Assembly (NCBI GenBank): GCA_021186555.1
Contig: JAJKFL010000006.1
Span: forward strand, 38,437,478 to 38,501,477
Length of the DNA stretch: 64,000 bases
Reading direction: 5' to 3'
Source: Reticulitermes speratus
Lineage: Eukaryota; Arthropoda; Insecta; Blattodea; Rhinotermitidae
This document shows positions 1 to 12,500 of the stretch, in pieces. The notes below the pieces were generated by a model, which was not told where the DNA came from, did no database searches, and saw only the letters and a program-made list of their open reading frames with translations. The position numbers were made by a program, and so were the translations under genes. Position 1 is the stretch's first letter. The number at the start of each line of letters is the position of its first letter.

Positions 1-53
1 AAAGCCATCATTTCATTAAATAAAGAGTTTATTGTATGCTGGGCATTTAATTA

Positions 54-228
54 CAGTAGAACCCAGATAAGAAGTCCCTGCATAAGAAGTTTTCCCTTGT
101 AAGAAGTCTGATTTTTAAAGTCCCGAAATCCTATTGCTTTTAATAAACTTCCCTCTTAATAAGTCTTCCCGCTTAAGGAGTCCCTAATCCTCTGGTCCCT
201 TGAAAGACTTCTTAACAGGGTTCTACTG
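54..228. mobile_element. Pogo/Tigger-like MITE, 175 bp
   Basis: Terminal inverted repeats CAGTAGAACCC and GGGTTCTACTG are flanked by TA on both sides (52-53 and 229-230), the target duplication of Tc1/mariner/pogo elements. The interior is built of repeated AAGAAGT-like words in both orientations and holds no coding sequence. TIRs starting CAGTAGAACC are typical of pogo-like elements, so I infer a non-autonomous pogo-type element. Confidence 0.75.
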
Positions 229-230
229 TA

Positions 231-1373
231 TTTCTTTTTATGAAACACAAATTCTTACATATTTACATGCACCAGCAAAGAACTATAAAATTTGGTGACC
301 CCTTGCTAAGCTACGGTTTACTTAACCTTTAATATCCAAACAGGAAAACACTGTGCCAGTAATTTAAATGTCCTCAAAGGACGAAAGGGAAACAGTGTTC
401 CACAACACCAAGACACTTTTAAAATCTGCATTTATAAATACACGTCTCTTTTTCAGAAAAGTCTTGAATAGGTATAAAAGTTTGTGTGAAAATTAATTCT
501 AGTTAAAATGAGGGGTAATTTTTCTCACTAACAACCCTAACAATTAATGCAGACTCACAAATTATTTACAGACGTCTCCAAGTAGCCATTCTTATTTTCT
601 TTTTCCTCAACGTGGCAAAACTAAGCAAATACACATACAAAGGCTCTTCCAACAAGTCTCTGTTCTTTCACAAAACCTTTTGTAAAATCCACACAACCTT
701 CATCCCTGTTATTTCATCATGAATACACTACTGAAATATATCAATTCAGTAATGACAATGGCAGTACAATACTTATGCCTTATACTTTTCCAGTTTAGTG
801 TCAGTTGGCCCTCAGAAATGCAGTTTGGTGTGATGATATACCTCAAGACATGGGGCAGTACACAACCCCATGTTGCATTCAAAGACACTCAAATTTCATT
901 CTTGTAGCTTTGTTTATGGCGGAACATACGCAGCACCAACTTCTCTTCACTTCCAAAAGCCAGTGTTTGTTGTGTCTTGTGTCAAGTCTGTTTAGTCGGA
1001 TGATGGATGGGCTTGTCTTTCTTTCCTTGTGGTCTGAGTTTAAGACATCCTCCCCATCTGTTGTATTAGGTCCCTCACCAACATCAGTCTGAATAACTGG
1101 TGTGATAATTTTGAATCACAAGAGGCAAGACTGATAATGCTGTTCTGAATGGTAAATTACAGAAGGTGGAAAAACAGCTTCTTTGTACATTTCAAGGGCT
1201 GCCTGATAATGAAGTAAGGTTCGCCATGCAGTCAGATTTGTCCGCTTACCCCATATGTCTATTATAATCTCGTACTATGGCCAGTTTCATTTTCCATGCT
1301 CATCATAGAAATTACCCTCTGCTGGTAGTAAAAGCATGTTTGTCAGTATGTTTCCATTTCCTTTGTCTTTCCA
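231..1373. other. Unassigned AT-rich DNA
   Basis: I see no exon, transposon terminus or repeat that I can name here. The short open frames have no recognisable domain. Confidence 0.4.
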
Positions 1374-1387
1374 TACCATGGCTCTCA

Positions 1388-1686
1388 GGGGCACGTGGTG
1401 GCGCAGTTGGTTGAGGCACTGCGCTACAAACCGGAACGTCGCGGGTTCGATTCCCGATGGTGTCACTGGAATTTTTCACTGACATAATCGTTTCGGTCGC
1501 ACTATGGCCCTGGGGTCGACTCAGCCTCTAACAGAAATGAGTACCAGGAATCTTTCCTGGGGGGTAAAGGCGACCAGTGCGTAGGGCTGACAACCTTACC
1601 ACCTTCATGTGCCGATTGTCTAAAAACCTGGGAGCCTCGACCTCCTGGAGCCCTAAGGGCCTGTCAAGGCCTGTAATGGGATTGCT
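1388..1686 (+). mobile_element. tRNA-derived SINE with 14-bp target duplication
   Basis: The 5' end is tRNA-like: an A box near GTGGCGCAGTTGG and a B box GGTTCGATTCC, spaced as in an internal RNA polymerase III promoter. A tRNA-unrelated body of about 220 bp follows. The element is bounded by perfect 14-bp direct repeats TACCATGGCTCTCA at 1374-1387 and 1687-1700. It lacks a poly(A) tail. The tRNA-like head is not flanked or folded as a real tRNA gene. Confidence 0.85.
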
Positions 1687-1700
1687 TACCATGGCTCTCA

Positions 1701-3288
1701 AGTTACAGCTCACCCTTGTCTCTATGTCACCCCGCTTCAGTTTCATTTTCTGTCCAATACCCTTACCCATCATTTTTCTATTTGGCCTAACACACCTACA
1801 GCAGATCACTATCTCAGTAAGTAATTCATAAAATAACTCTGGAGATGAGTTCTCCATGTACAATTTGTGTCCCACATTTTCAGTCCAGTTACAGTTGCAT
1901 CAATAGCTGTCACTGAGGGAGTTGCACATTTCTTACCTTTGCCTGAATACACAGTCTTATTGTACATAGGCCTACATCTCTTAGAATCACACAGCTTGCA
2001 AGTTTTATGCCAAAGCTTGTATGTTTCTTTGGTATATACTGTTTGATAATGACTCTGCCTTGGCAGAGCTCAATTATTTCAAGTGCTAGATGTTCAGTTG
2101 GGTTGTAATACATAGTTTATGAATCACTGAGTTTGTATTTTCCACAGTCAGTCATATTTGTCAAATTTTTTTGGTTCATTTTTGTTGTCACTGAAACTGC
2201 AGAAATCTGAGTACAGGAAAGAGTCTGCCCCATCATAGCATTTATAATGTTTCACAGTGCTTCAGATGAATGTGTCAGATTCTAAAAGCTGTTGTGTTAT
2301 GTCGCATCAGCACTTCACCATTCTAACACAAACAAAGGAATGCCTGCAGTGTATGCACCTCATGTAGTGTAACTGCCATATATATTTTATCACTTTGATT
2401 GAACAAACTGAACTGTTGAGTAGAAAACAGGATTACAGCATAAAACTGCAGTACTCAAAAAGTCACACACAAATCCTTACAGCAGAAGGAAGTAAACTGC
2501 CTTTGGTGCCATACTGCAGTAACCACTTCAAGGAAGGTTTGTTTGGGTTTTTCCTCCCCCAGTGATTTTGAAACAGAATAAAAAAATTATTCACTGAGCA
2601 CTCAGATAAACCATAAACAGTTGCTGACCAACAAAGCCTGTTACACATAGGTGCAGTCCATTACAAATTTTGTAGCACATTGTACTCGACTGACATACGC
2701 AGATATTCGACACAAATTATTCCATAAACTAAAATTTAAAATAAAATTTAACAAATTTAAAATGGATACTGAACTAAGATAAGCTAATAATAAGTGGATT
2801 GTTTCGAAACTTAGGGAACAAGTAGACAGATTCATTCTTAAGAGTGTATTTTTATTGGAAATGTTTAGGATTAAAGATGTATAAAGTAAAAGGGATAATA
2901 TCCGCAGGTGCAGAAATGGCCACTTAAAGCAAAAAGAACCCCAGCCATCAGTGGCTATGTTAGGGTTTAATCTCTCTACTTTAAAGGTTAGTGACAGTAC
3001 CAGAAGCTATGTGCCACTAAATAATACAACTAATAAAGAATAATGAATTGGAGATGATGTTAAAGGAAGGCATAATTTAAGGCACTATCCTTGCATCTGG
3101 CTGTAAACACTGAGGAAATACATACACATCAAACTCAATATAATGTCTGGGGGTGAGATCTGAGGTCAGCAGCTTTCAAATGCAACTCAGACATGTCACT
3201 GCCTGAGCCAATCTTTCATTCTGTAATCTTATTGTGCTTTTTAAGTTTATTCAGTTCTTCATTTATCACATTTAGATTAGCATATTCA
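1701..3288. other. Unassigned, possibly 3' region of the GATD1-like gene
   Basis: No exon is recognised. About 3040-3130 resembles the SINE body at 32470-32600 (shared words AATAATGAATTGGA and GCATCTGGCTG-like), so an old SINE copy is likely. If the splice donor at 3331 is used, the last GATD1 exon should lie here, but I could not identify it. Confidence 0.3.
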
Positions 3289-3537
3289 TTATGCATATTT
3301 TAAGAATTTTATGTGAATGATAAATTCATACCTCTGATTGCATAGCAGTACAAGATTCTGAACAGCTGTGAGTGTGGATGCTTCATTCTGGCCTGTGATC
3401 AAGTGTCTGTCAACCACAACATGAACACAATCAGGTTCGCTGACTGCAAAGGTTGCGCCACGATCACGCACTGCATCTTCAGGTATGACCATAAAATCTG
3501 TGAAGTCTGGCAGTCGAGCAAGTTCAAACACCGATGA
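3289..3537 (-). CDS. GATD1: GATD1-like exon E (C-terminal)
   Basis: The exon opens after TTTGTTTCAAG with SSVFELARL and includes [18 protein letters not shown]. It either reads through to a TAA at 3289-3291, adding [13 protein letters not shown], or ends at a good donor AG/GTATGA at 3332/3331, which would leave a tiny last exon elsewhere. The human protein ends just after the aligned LCGSR, which favours the splice. Confidence 0.85.
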   Translation of the reverse strand, partial: SSVFELARLPDFTDFMVIPEDAVRDRGATFAVSEPDCVHVVVDRHLITGQNEASTLTAVQNLVLLCNQRYEFIIHIKFLKYA

Positions 3538-6500
3538 CTTGAAACAAAAAAAGGGCCTGGAAATCACATGACATAGTGACCAGTCAGATGTGATGACCTG
3601 CAGTTTGGTACATAGGTAACAGGGGATGTAACTGTTTTGGACAAACTGCCTTCTTCTGGGTAGATGAGTTTGTACACTAATCTTGACAAACTGCCTCCAT
3701 CTGGGTAGATGAGTTTGTACACTAATTCCACATATTTCTTTTATCCCTTTTACTCATTACTACATCATTTCCCAGGAACATAAAAGCTGTGTATTATCCA
3801 TCAAATTTCACAAGCATTTTAACATCTTTATCTGGGCATTATACAATATTTCAAGCAGTGGAACAGGATGAACCTAGTACAAATATCTATGCGACTGATG
3901 GACTCAGGAAAGAATGTTAAACTGAAAATAAACATTTTGCAATTCATATGTGTCACAGTAGCAGCTTGACATCAAGTCATGCAATCAACAACTGTGAACT
4001 GTTTCCATCTGTGCAGCTATGGGCATGAACTTAATGCAGAAAACCACTCAGACACCAGTACTGAGGAAGAGGATGATGCATTCCAGGAGGACTGGATTCA
4101 GCTAGGCTGTGAGAAGGATGTCAACTTCAGTTCTTAATTATCTGTAGACAACAAGTTTGCCATGTACAGCATTTCCAACATTGATGAGTTGTGTGATAAT
4201 CAGAGAGTGGCAAAAGCAGTAAAGCACAGGACGAGGAAGACAAGCATGAGCCTGAACCAGTGGCAAGCTTTACTGAAGCACATCCTGCTTACAGATCTGT
4301 TAGGTCATTCTTTTATGCACACAACATTGGTAAGCATAACAAACAGAACACTTTGAGCTGTGAAATGGCACTGTTCTGTCTTAAACACAGTGTTTCAACT
4401 AGACCCTTGTCAACTGGAGATTTCTTTGGGGAAAAAGACGTGGTTTCCAAACAGGTATTAAAGTAACTTTTGTTTATTATTTTTGTAGGCCTACTTACAA
4501 ATGCATGATTTTCATTTTTTGTAGTTTCCTCATGTTTCTGACATGTTTAGTGCTATCCTGTGATTGTTACTTTCCAACATTCATCGTTTTTTCACTGTGC
4601 TTGCATAAATAATATATAGAAGTTTCATTACACTAGTGATGGTTGATTTACAATTATCATCATTTACAGATCTCTGAGGATGGTTCATGTGCAAAGGCTA
4701 GTACAAAAGTAATGCCTCCTTTTTTTTATGTGGTGCAGGGTGCATTTTCTTGCCTTGCCCATCAGACAGCAGTGTGGTCCAGCTCCACCATGATCACTGG
4801 TCGTCCAGTCAGTCACGTGCATTCAACACAGTAGCAGTGCAAAATGGCAATGTCCACATACATACTAGGCAAAGAGTGGTCACTGAATTTCTTACTGTGG
4901 AAGGCTCCAGCCTAACAGAGATTCATAGATGTCTGAGAAGCATGTATGGTGAGGATGCCATAAATGTTAGCTCAGTTAGATGCTAGGTCTATCATTTCAA
5001 GAGTAGTGAAAAGGACCCTGGGGACAGGCCCCGCAGCAGCCGACCAGCCACGGCAACAATAACGGACACCAAAGACAAGGTTTATGTGCTGATTGGGATG
5101 ACCGTCACATCACGACAAGTGAACTATGTGCCACAACACAGACTGGAAAACCGGCACATGGCCATCATCAGAGAACTTGGCTACAGAAAAGTTTGCACAA
5201 GATGGGTACCAAAAATGCCACCTCAAACACAAAACAGCTCCAAACAACATCTGTGCAGAACTTCTCTGGTGCAATGAGACGCTTTTCTGTCAAGGATAAT
5301 TACAGTGATGAAGTCTGAGTTCAGGCCTACAACCCATTGACAAAAAGACAATCAATGGAATGGCATCATCAGTTGTCACCACGGACAAAAAAAATTCAAG
5401 GTGCAGACTTCTGCAGGTAAAGTAATGGCTAGCGTATTCTGGGACAGTGAAGGAATCCTGTTAGTGGAATTCTTGGAAAGAGGTGCGACAATCAATTCAG
5501 AGCGTTATGTGCAGACATTAAAAAAGTTAAAACATTCAATTCGAAGGGTTCAGCCAAACAGGATGATGAATCATGACAGCACACCAGTCTGCTCACAAGG
5601 GAGGCAACATTAACAGTCGGGTGGACTGTTCTCCCTCATCCTCCCTACAGTCCTGGTTTAACGCCCCCTGAAGGATGTAGTCTGAGGATGCTGTTTTGCA
5701 GATGATGAGCTGAAACACAGCACATGTGAAGAGCTCCAAGACTTCAGCAAAGAGTTTTACACCAGCGGCATACAGCATCTCATGCAAAAGTGAAAAAAAG
5801 TGTGTTGATAATGAAGGAGACTTTGTGGAAAAATAATTTCAACTTTGTAAAAGACATGCACATGATATATGTACATTTCATTATAGTTGTAATTATAATT
5901 TCTAAGAAAAAAATAGGAGGCATTACTTATGCACCGTCCTTCATATTATTTTACACGCTGGCCATTTAGGCTAGCATTCACAAGAAATGAAAAACTATTC
6001 ACAGCCAAGTGAGGGAAATTATTAAGAATGTGATTTATTAACGTGAATGGGAGGCAAAAGAGGAAAATCTCTGTCAATGTTTCATTCCACTGGGAGGTGT
6101 GTTTCTGTAGTGACAGTAAAACAAAGAAGGTGGCAGAGTAACACAAACAGTGGCAGTGGCACTCCAGGCAAGAAAAGGCCTCAAAAATGTGAAAAGGATA
6201 TAAATCTGGATGTTACTCACTTGTGTATTGTGAAAAGAATTGTCTTGAACTCCCATCTTAATTTCAAACTTGCACGTACCTGTACAATACTTCTCCAAAC
6301 TACTAAAAAAACACATTTTCCTTGGAGTGACGGGAACAGACCATCATCAACAAGGCACTCTCGAAAGTAGGTGTTACGAGGAGGAAATGGCAGAGTAAGA
6401 GAACCATTCTGATGGAGTGACTGGGACACGTTGAACGTTGTTGCGGGCATAAAATAAAATTAAACGCACTTCACGCCAAGAGGCACAAATCTTTTACTTA

Positions 6501-9500
6501 CATGTCAGATGTGACTTGGAGAGACAGTAATCTGACATCCAAATAGTACTGGCAGTCATACAATTAAAAGTGTGTTGGCCAATGATAACATGACTGTCCA
6601 TTTTGGATCAGAGGATGGATTTATCTCAAGTTCTCAACTTATTTGCAAAGTGGAAGAGCAACTAGTAATACCATGGTCAGATGAATGACCATCATTTTAA
6701 GAATGGGTGAAGTTATTACCCAAGCACATAACTGTCAATAACTACAAGGTCCTTGGTTTGCCTCCAGAAGACTTCGAACTCAAAATCTCATTACTAACTT
6801 CTAGTATTCTGAAGACTCATTGTGCTTTGTATGCCTCTGAATGTACCTTCCATACGCTTAACATATACACATTATCAGGGGTTTACAGATTTAAACATAA
6901 CACTCCTAGTTACTACTCAATCTATATCGTTCTTTATGGCTGTGTATGTTTCTTGTGTAAGGGAGCCCCTCCACTCTTAAGTATGTGTCCCATTCAGTTC
7001 AGCATATCTTGAACATCTGTCATGGCATATTCTAAACTGAAGATAAATAGCAAAGGCAACAAAGCACCTTTCTGTATCAGATTATTCTAAACAGGAAATG
7101 GGTCAGGAAAATGTTACCAAAAATGAACTGCACTGAAGGTTTCATTCAACCAAATTAGTTTTGTGGGAATACTAAATTCAATTACAGTAGGCCCTTGATT
7201 TAACAGACCCCGATTTAATGGACTTCAGATTTAACAGACAAAAAATTTCTGTCCTAAAGGAACTTTTTTTTTATTCGCGAAGAGAGCAGGCTAGAAGGTT
7301 GGGTCAATGAGTGGTGGAAACACTCCAATAGTTACATTGTATAGTTTTTGACGTGTTTAATTAAAATAAAGTTTGGTTCCTGTCGTGAATTTATTTTTAT
7401 ATTTTAACAAATGTTTTAGTGGCATGTATAAATTACTCAATGTACATTATAATAATATTTTATTCATACTTATACATTATAATAACATTTTAATATATCC
7501 TGTACATTGTCATTTCGTTATTAATATATGTTTTTAAAATACATTCGATTTAACAGACATTCGGCAATAGTGGACACCCCTTCCCCCCAATTAGTCCGTT
7601 AAATCGAGGGCCTACTGTACAATCAATTACAAAGTTTCACTTTAATTCTCCCTTCAATGAATCACAGGCTCATTTGATGCATAACATGCAGACATAGGGA
7701 TCAAGACTAGCCTTCTGACATGTGACAAAGAGTAGTAGTATGATACACTCTTGTGAAGCATCAGTATCAATATACCAAAATGCATGACATCACATTCCAG
7801 AAGATCAAAATCTTGATACTCACTGCCATGACATCATCAAATCTCATAGATACAAGTACAAGTAGAAACTTCTACTCACCCCTGTCAATGAATATGCTTT
7901 CAATCCCCAAGCCAAATTCTTGTCACTGTGTGCAGACAATAACCCTGCTACACCAAGACCAATGGCACATATCAACTCTGTAATGATAAAACTGAGTGAA
8001 GATTCTGCCTTACAAAAAACATAACCTTACTGACTCATTATAGGAGCAGGAGTAATGCAAATAAAACTAAAGACTAAGCAGCAACAGGTGAATGGTGTTT
8101 AGACCCTGAATCTACAACTCTCTCAACAACAACATTACTTCTGGGATGTGATGCTGTATAGTCTGGTAAATTGTTAACATTGCTTCAGATGAACATACTG
8201 CCTCCAACTTCAGGGCTGAACCCTATAAATGGAAGCAGATGTTCCCCCGAAACTTTGGCAGCCACCTGTCTAACTAGATGGGATCACATCCCAAACAACT
8301 GCAGTCTTTTAACATTTCCTGGCATGAAACCCTCAAACCTCTAATAATAGTATGACTGATCTTACTTTTGTCTCTGATGAACTGTAATATGATCTGGCCC
8401 AGGTCCTTATTATTTGAAAGGTCCACAGTAGCCCCAGGAGAATGAGGAATCAGCAAACAAGTATAGCGGTTTGCTGAAAACAGTCCAACATAAAACATGT
8501 AATTCTACTTCCTCCAACTATAAATGAGTTTCATAACTACAATAAATTATACTGTACGGGTTATTTGATCATACTGTCAATTGCTAAAATTATATAGCAT
8601 CTCTACTAGATGAAAGGATGAGTATGGAGGACTGGTGGAATGACAGTGAGAGCAGAAAACCTAAGTACTCAGAGAAAACCTGTCCCAGTGTACCACAAAT
8701 CCCACATGGAGAGGCCTGGCATCAAACCCAGGCCTACGTGATGAGAGGCAGCCAACTAACCACCTAAGCCATGGCACAGCCAAAAACAATGAAACATTAA
8801 GGTACACAAGTTCTTCAAATAACTGGGAACTGAGAAAATTAAAATAACATTCACGATGAAAATACGAGCAGATTACACTCAAGTTTTAAATTCGTACTGT
8901 TACCACTCGGTTCTGAATCTGTTATCTGCCGACATTCTACTAAACATCCAAATGTTCAACGTGACAGTAAAACCCATCAGAATAAGAAATAAGCTCATAC
9001 GAACCAAATTTAACAAACTTCTTCACTCTACCATGACCATAATCTTCTATAAAATATACAAATATGCTATGGCAGTTTTCTTTTCCATGCATCTCAAATA
9101 CACTGAACACATTCATATAATGAACAAAATATTCCCACTTATCCTACTTTACTTGCCTTCCTGAAGGAAAAATACTGTCTTATGCGATCACCACCTTGTC
9201 TGCATTGGCTCCCCTAACTTTCAAACCAACTAATTTTCACAAAGTTTAACACAAACATACACCATTTAGAGGCTGCTGTCTTATAAGGGCGCCATGTTTT
9301 CTGCATTGGCTCCCATAACTTTCAAACCAACTAGTTTTCACAAAATTTAATATGAACATATACCATTAGAGGTCACCTCAAGCTAATACCTTTTAATTTG
9401 CTGTAATCAATACCAACATTACTCACAGAATGTAAAACAATTATTCATACAATGTAAAACATACATATATGTATATTCATATATTCACAGAATTAAAATT

Positions 9501-9526
9501 CTATGAATATATGTGTGTATAATATA

Positions 9527-9569
<43 letters not shown>

Positions 9570-12500
9570 TATTCACAGAATTTAGAACAACAACATAAGA
9601 ACTGTTATGTGAACATTTCATTTAACTTTCTCTTTGACAGTAATAACACATGAAGCATAGAGAAAGAAATATGAGATATGGTACAAAGATATGACAAAAA
9701 GCATACTGCAAGTCGGCATTCCTTTAGATGACATAAAATGGAGGTAAGACAGAAAAAACAGTGTCATTAAAACATGCAGTTCTCTTATGAGTCTCAAGCC
9801 CCAACTTCAAACCCACCATACCAAGTTTTAAATATCAGTAATAAAAATGTGTATTTGAAATTCCAATATTTTGCTGTATACTCGTACATGGTGCAATAGA
9901 ATAGTATCCGGACTGACTGTGAGATGACATCATTGCCGCATGCATGAACTTCTGCTGCTAGGTAGAGATAGAGTAGTCTGTCGAGTCATTTCCCGCTTCA
10001 AATACGGTTGTAGCATATGTGATTGTTCAGTAACATCTTGTTAAGTACATGTGTGTGCTATTCCACTTGCAATTCTGATGTACCTAGAAAATGGCAGACT
10101 TGAAGGAACAGGGTGTCTGCACCAAATTTTGCTTTAAACTGGGAAAATACTACAGTAACTTCTGAAATGTTGAAAAAAGCTTCTGGACAGCAGATAACAG
10201 GAACACAAGTTTTTCAGTGCCCTTCCAAGTTCCAAACATGTGTGACCTCCACTGAAGATGCCAAACACTCGACACATCCATCAATGAGCAAAACATATGA
10301 AAATACAAACCACTAACTGTGAAGTGGCTACCATGTCAGGAATATCTGGGTCCATGCAGAGCATTCTGAAAGACAATCTGAAGACACATCAGGCTAAAAA
10401 CAAAATGACTGTCATTCCACAACATCCCACTCACCACATTCAGCACCGCATGACTCCTCTCTTTTCCCAAAACTCAAACTGGCATAAAAGGGAAGTATAT
10501 TTAATGTCACCATAATTCAAGCAACACTGCAGAATGCGCTTGCCAAGTTTCATACAATGCACTTCCCAAAGGCCCTGAATAGTGGAGTACTTGCTGGGCT
10601 AACTGTATAAAGTCCCAAGATTACTCTGATGGGGACAACATTGATTGGAAGGTAAAACTTGTTGCTATGGAGAAATAAATTAAGTTCAGAAACTATTTTA
10701 GCACACCATATATATGAAATACATTTCATACAAAACGATCTGAAACAACAAAAATACTTTCCCAAGCACACACATTCAAATCAGATAAGTGCAGGGGTCC
10801 ACAAATTTTCCAAAAATCTAGGAGCCACCTCCAAATTCTAGGTGCCAGAAGAGTGACATGAAGCAAGTTCCATACTCCCACAATCCTCGAATGACCATTT
10901 AACCTTACTGTTAACAGAGACTACCTGCTCAGAGCATGTGAATTGATACTCTTTTTTGTGCGCAAGAAAAAAAACAACACATATGCTGAAAATATTAAAC
11001 ACACCATACAAAATATAACTGTCCAGGTCACCACGCACACAGACATTGTACACCCCTGAATATAGGTTAACTGTATTTAACACATTCACTGCCGGGCATT
11101 TAAATCCCCGACGGTGTTAAATTGCCAGCGATTTTTTTAATTTTAAACAACTAGTGCGTCATCTTATAAAAAAATCAATTACGAGGAAATTATAAGAGAT
11201 AAAAATTTGAAATTTTGAGCACACCTTTAGTAATGTTCCAGTGTTTGATATCGCATGTAGCAGCCTTCTGAATACAGAGGAACACTGCAATGCGCGCAAA
11301 CAAATCTCGTTTCTTTCTTGATATTTTTCCGTATACACACTCGACATTTTCGTGTTGGTGTCTCGTCTTTCTTTGTAGGAGGAATATTCACGAGGTTATG
11401 GTCTTTCAATTTTCCATCAAGCCTGCCAGGTGGGTCACTTTTCGGGGCTCGTTTCGGTGGAGTCTGCTCGCGTCTTGCGACTCGTCGTCTGATGATGATG
11501 ATGGTGTTGATACATCTTCTCTTGTGTGTATAAGATTTTCACTGACATCCACTAAGTAATCTAGGAATGATTTGTGGGAATTAGGGTTGGATTTTGTAAA
11601 TACAACATAGCTATTGAAAAGTGCACATTGGAGAAGGTAGAAAAAGACTTTCTTAGGCCATTTTACAGTTTTACGGATGAAGGGGTAATAGGCAAGGTAC
11701 TGGTCAGCTGTATCAACACCATGCATGTGTGTACTGTAATCTGCTACGCATTTAGGTTTTTTCTTCGTGACGCCAGTACGTCTGCTTGAGTCATCATCTA
11801 CCACTGCTGCAGTGTGAAGTGTTGAAATAATCTTTACAAGTCTCTTATCTTGGTGCGTGACCAATAGTACATCCTGTTTCCTATGAAAAGTTACCTCACC
11901 CTTCTTCAACTTTTTTGTCTTTTCTATCATGTCCTTGGATAAATTTGAAGTCTGTTCCTAGACATCATTTGTGAAAAAATGGGTGTTAGTAAAATGCCTC
12001 TTGTTGACCAGTACGATTCTAATTTTGGTTTTCGAATTACACCTGTAAGGAACATCAGACGAAGACATTTCTTCATTTCATATATTGTCACAGGTTTCCA
12101 TTGTTCACTACGTTCATGTTTAGTAATGGATCGTGGCATTGTCGCGATCTGTTGTTCTGCGTATAAATTTGTCTGGTTGACAACAATTTGAATGAATTCT
12201 GTAGTGATGTAATTATCAACATATTCCATCATATCTGTTCCATTTTGAACAGCAAATTGTACTGCTGGATTTCCTGTGAAGAGTGGAATACTTGGTTGAC
12301 GATCTTTTTTTACGAAACCCGTCTACACTAGGACCCGGATCCGAGTCTGAAATGTCGAAGTCTACTCGATATTTGCAGGACACAATCTTCGTCTGAATTA
12401 CTGTCATTCACAAGTTTCTCATCAATAGAAGCCACTATTCTGCTTCAGTTCTAAGCAATGTGCTGTTCCTAGTAGCCATATTGCACTTGATGTATACATA

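Noticed and set aside
1388..1465. tRNA gene
   Set aside because: A and B boxes are present, but the acceptor stem does not close and the sequence continues as a SINE body with a target duplication around the whole unit.
1528..1875. 115-codon minus-strand frame as a gene
   Set aside because: It lies mostly inside the SINE and its flank and shows no domain.
6047..6450. Overlapping short frames as a gene
   Set aside because: No conserved motif, no splice-consistent neighbours, and frames on both strands overlap.
10795..11056. hAT element starting CAGGGGTCC and ending CACCCCTG
   Set aside because: The ends are suggestive, but the inverted match is short and the 8-bp flanks do not agree.
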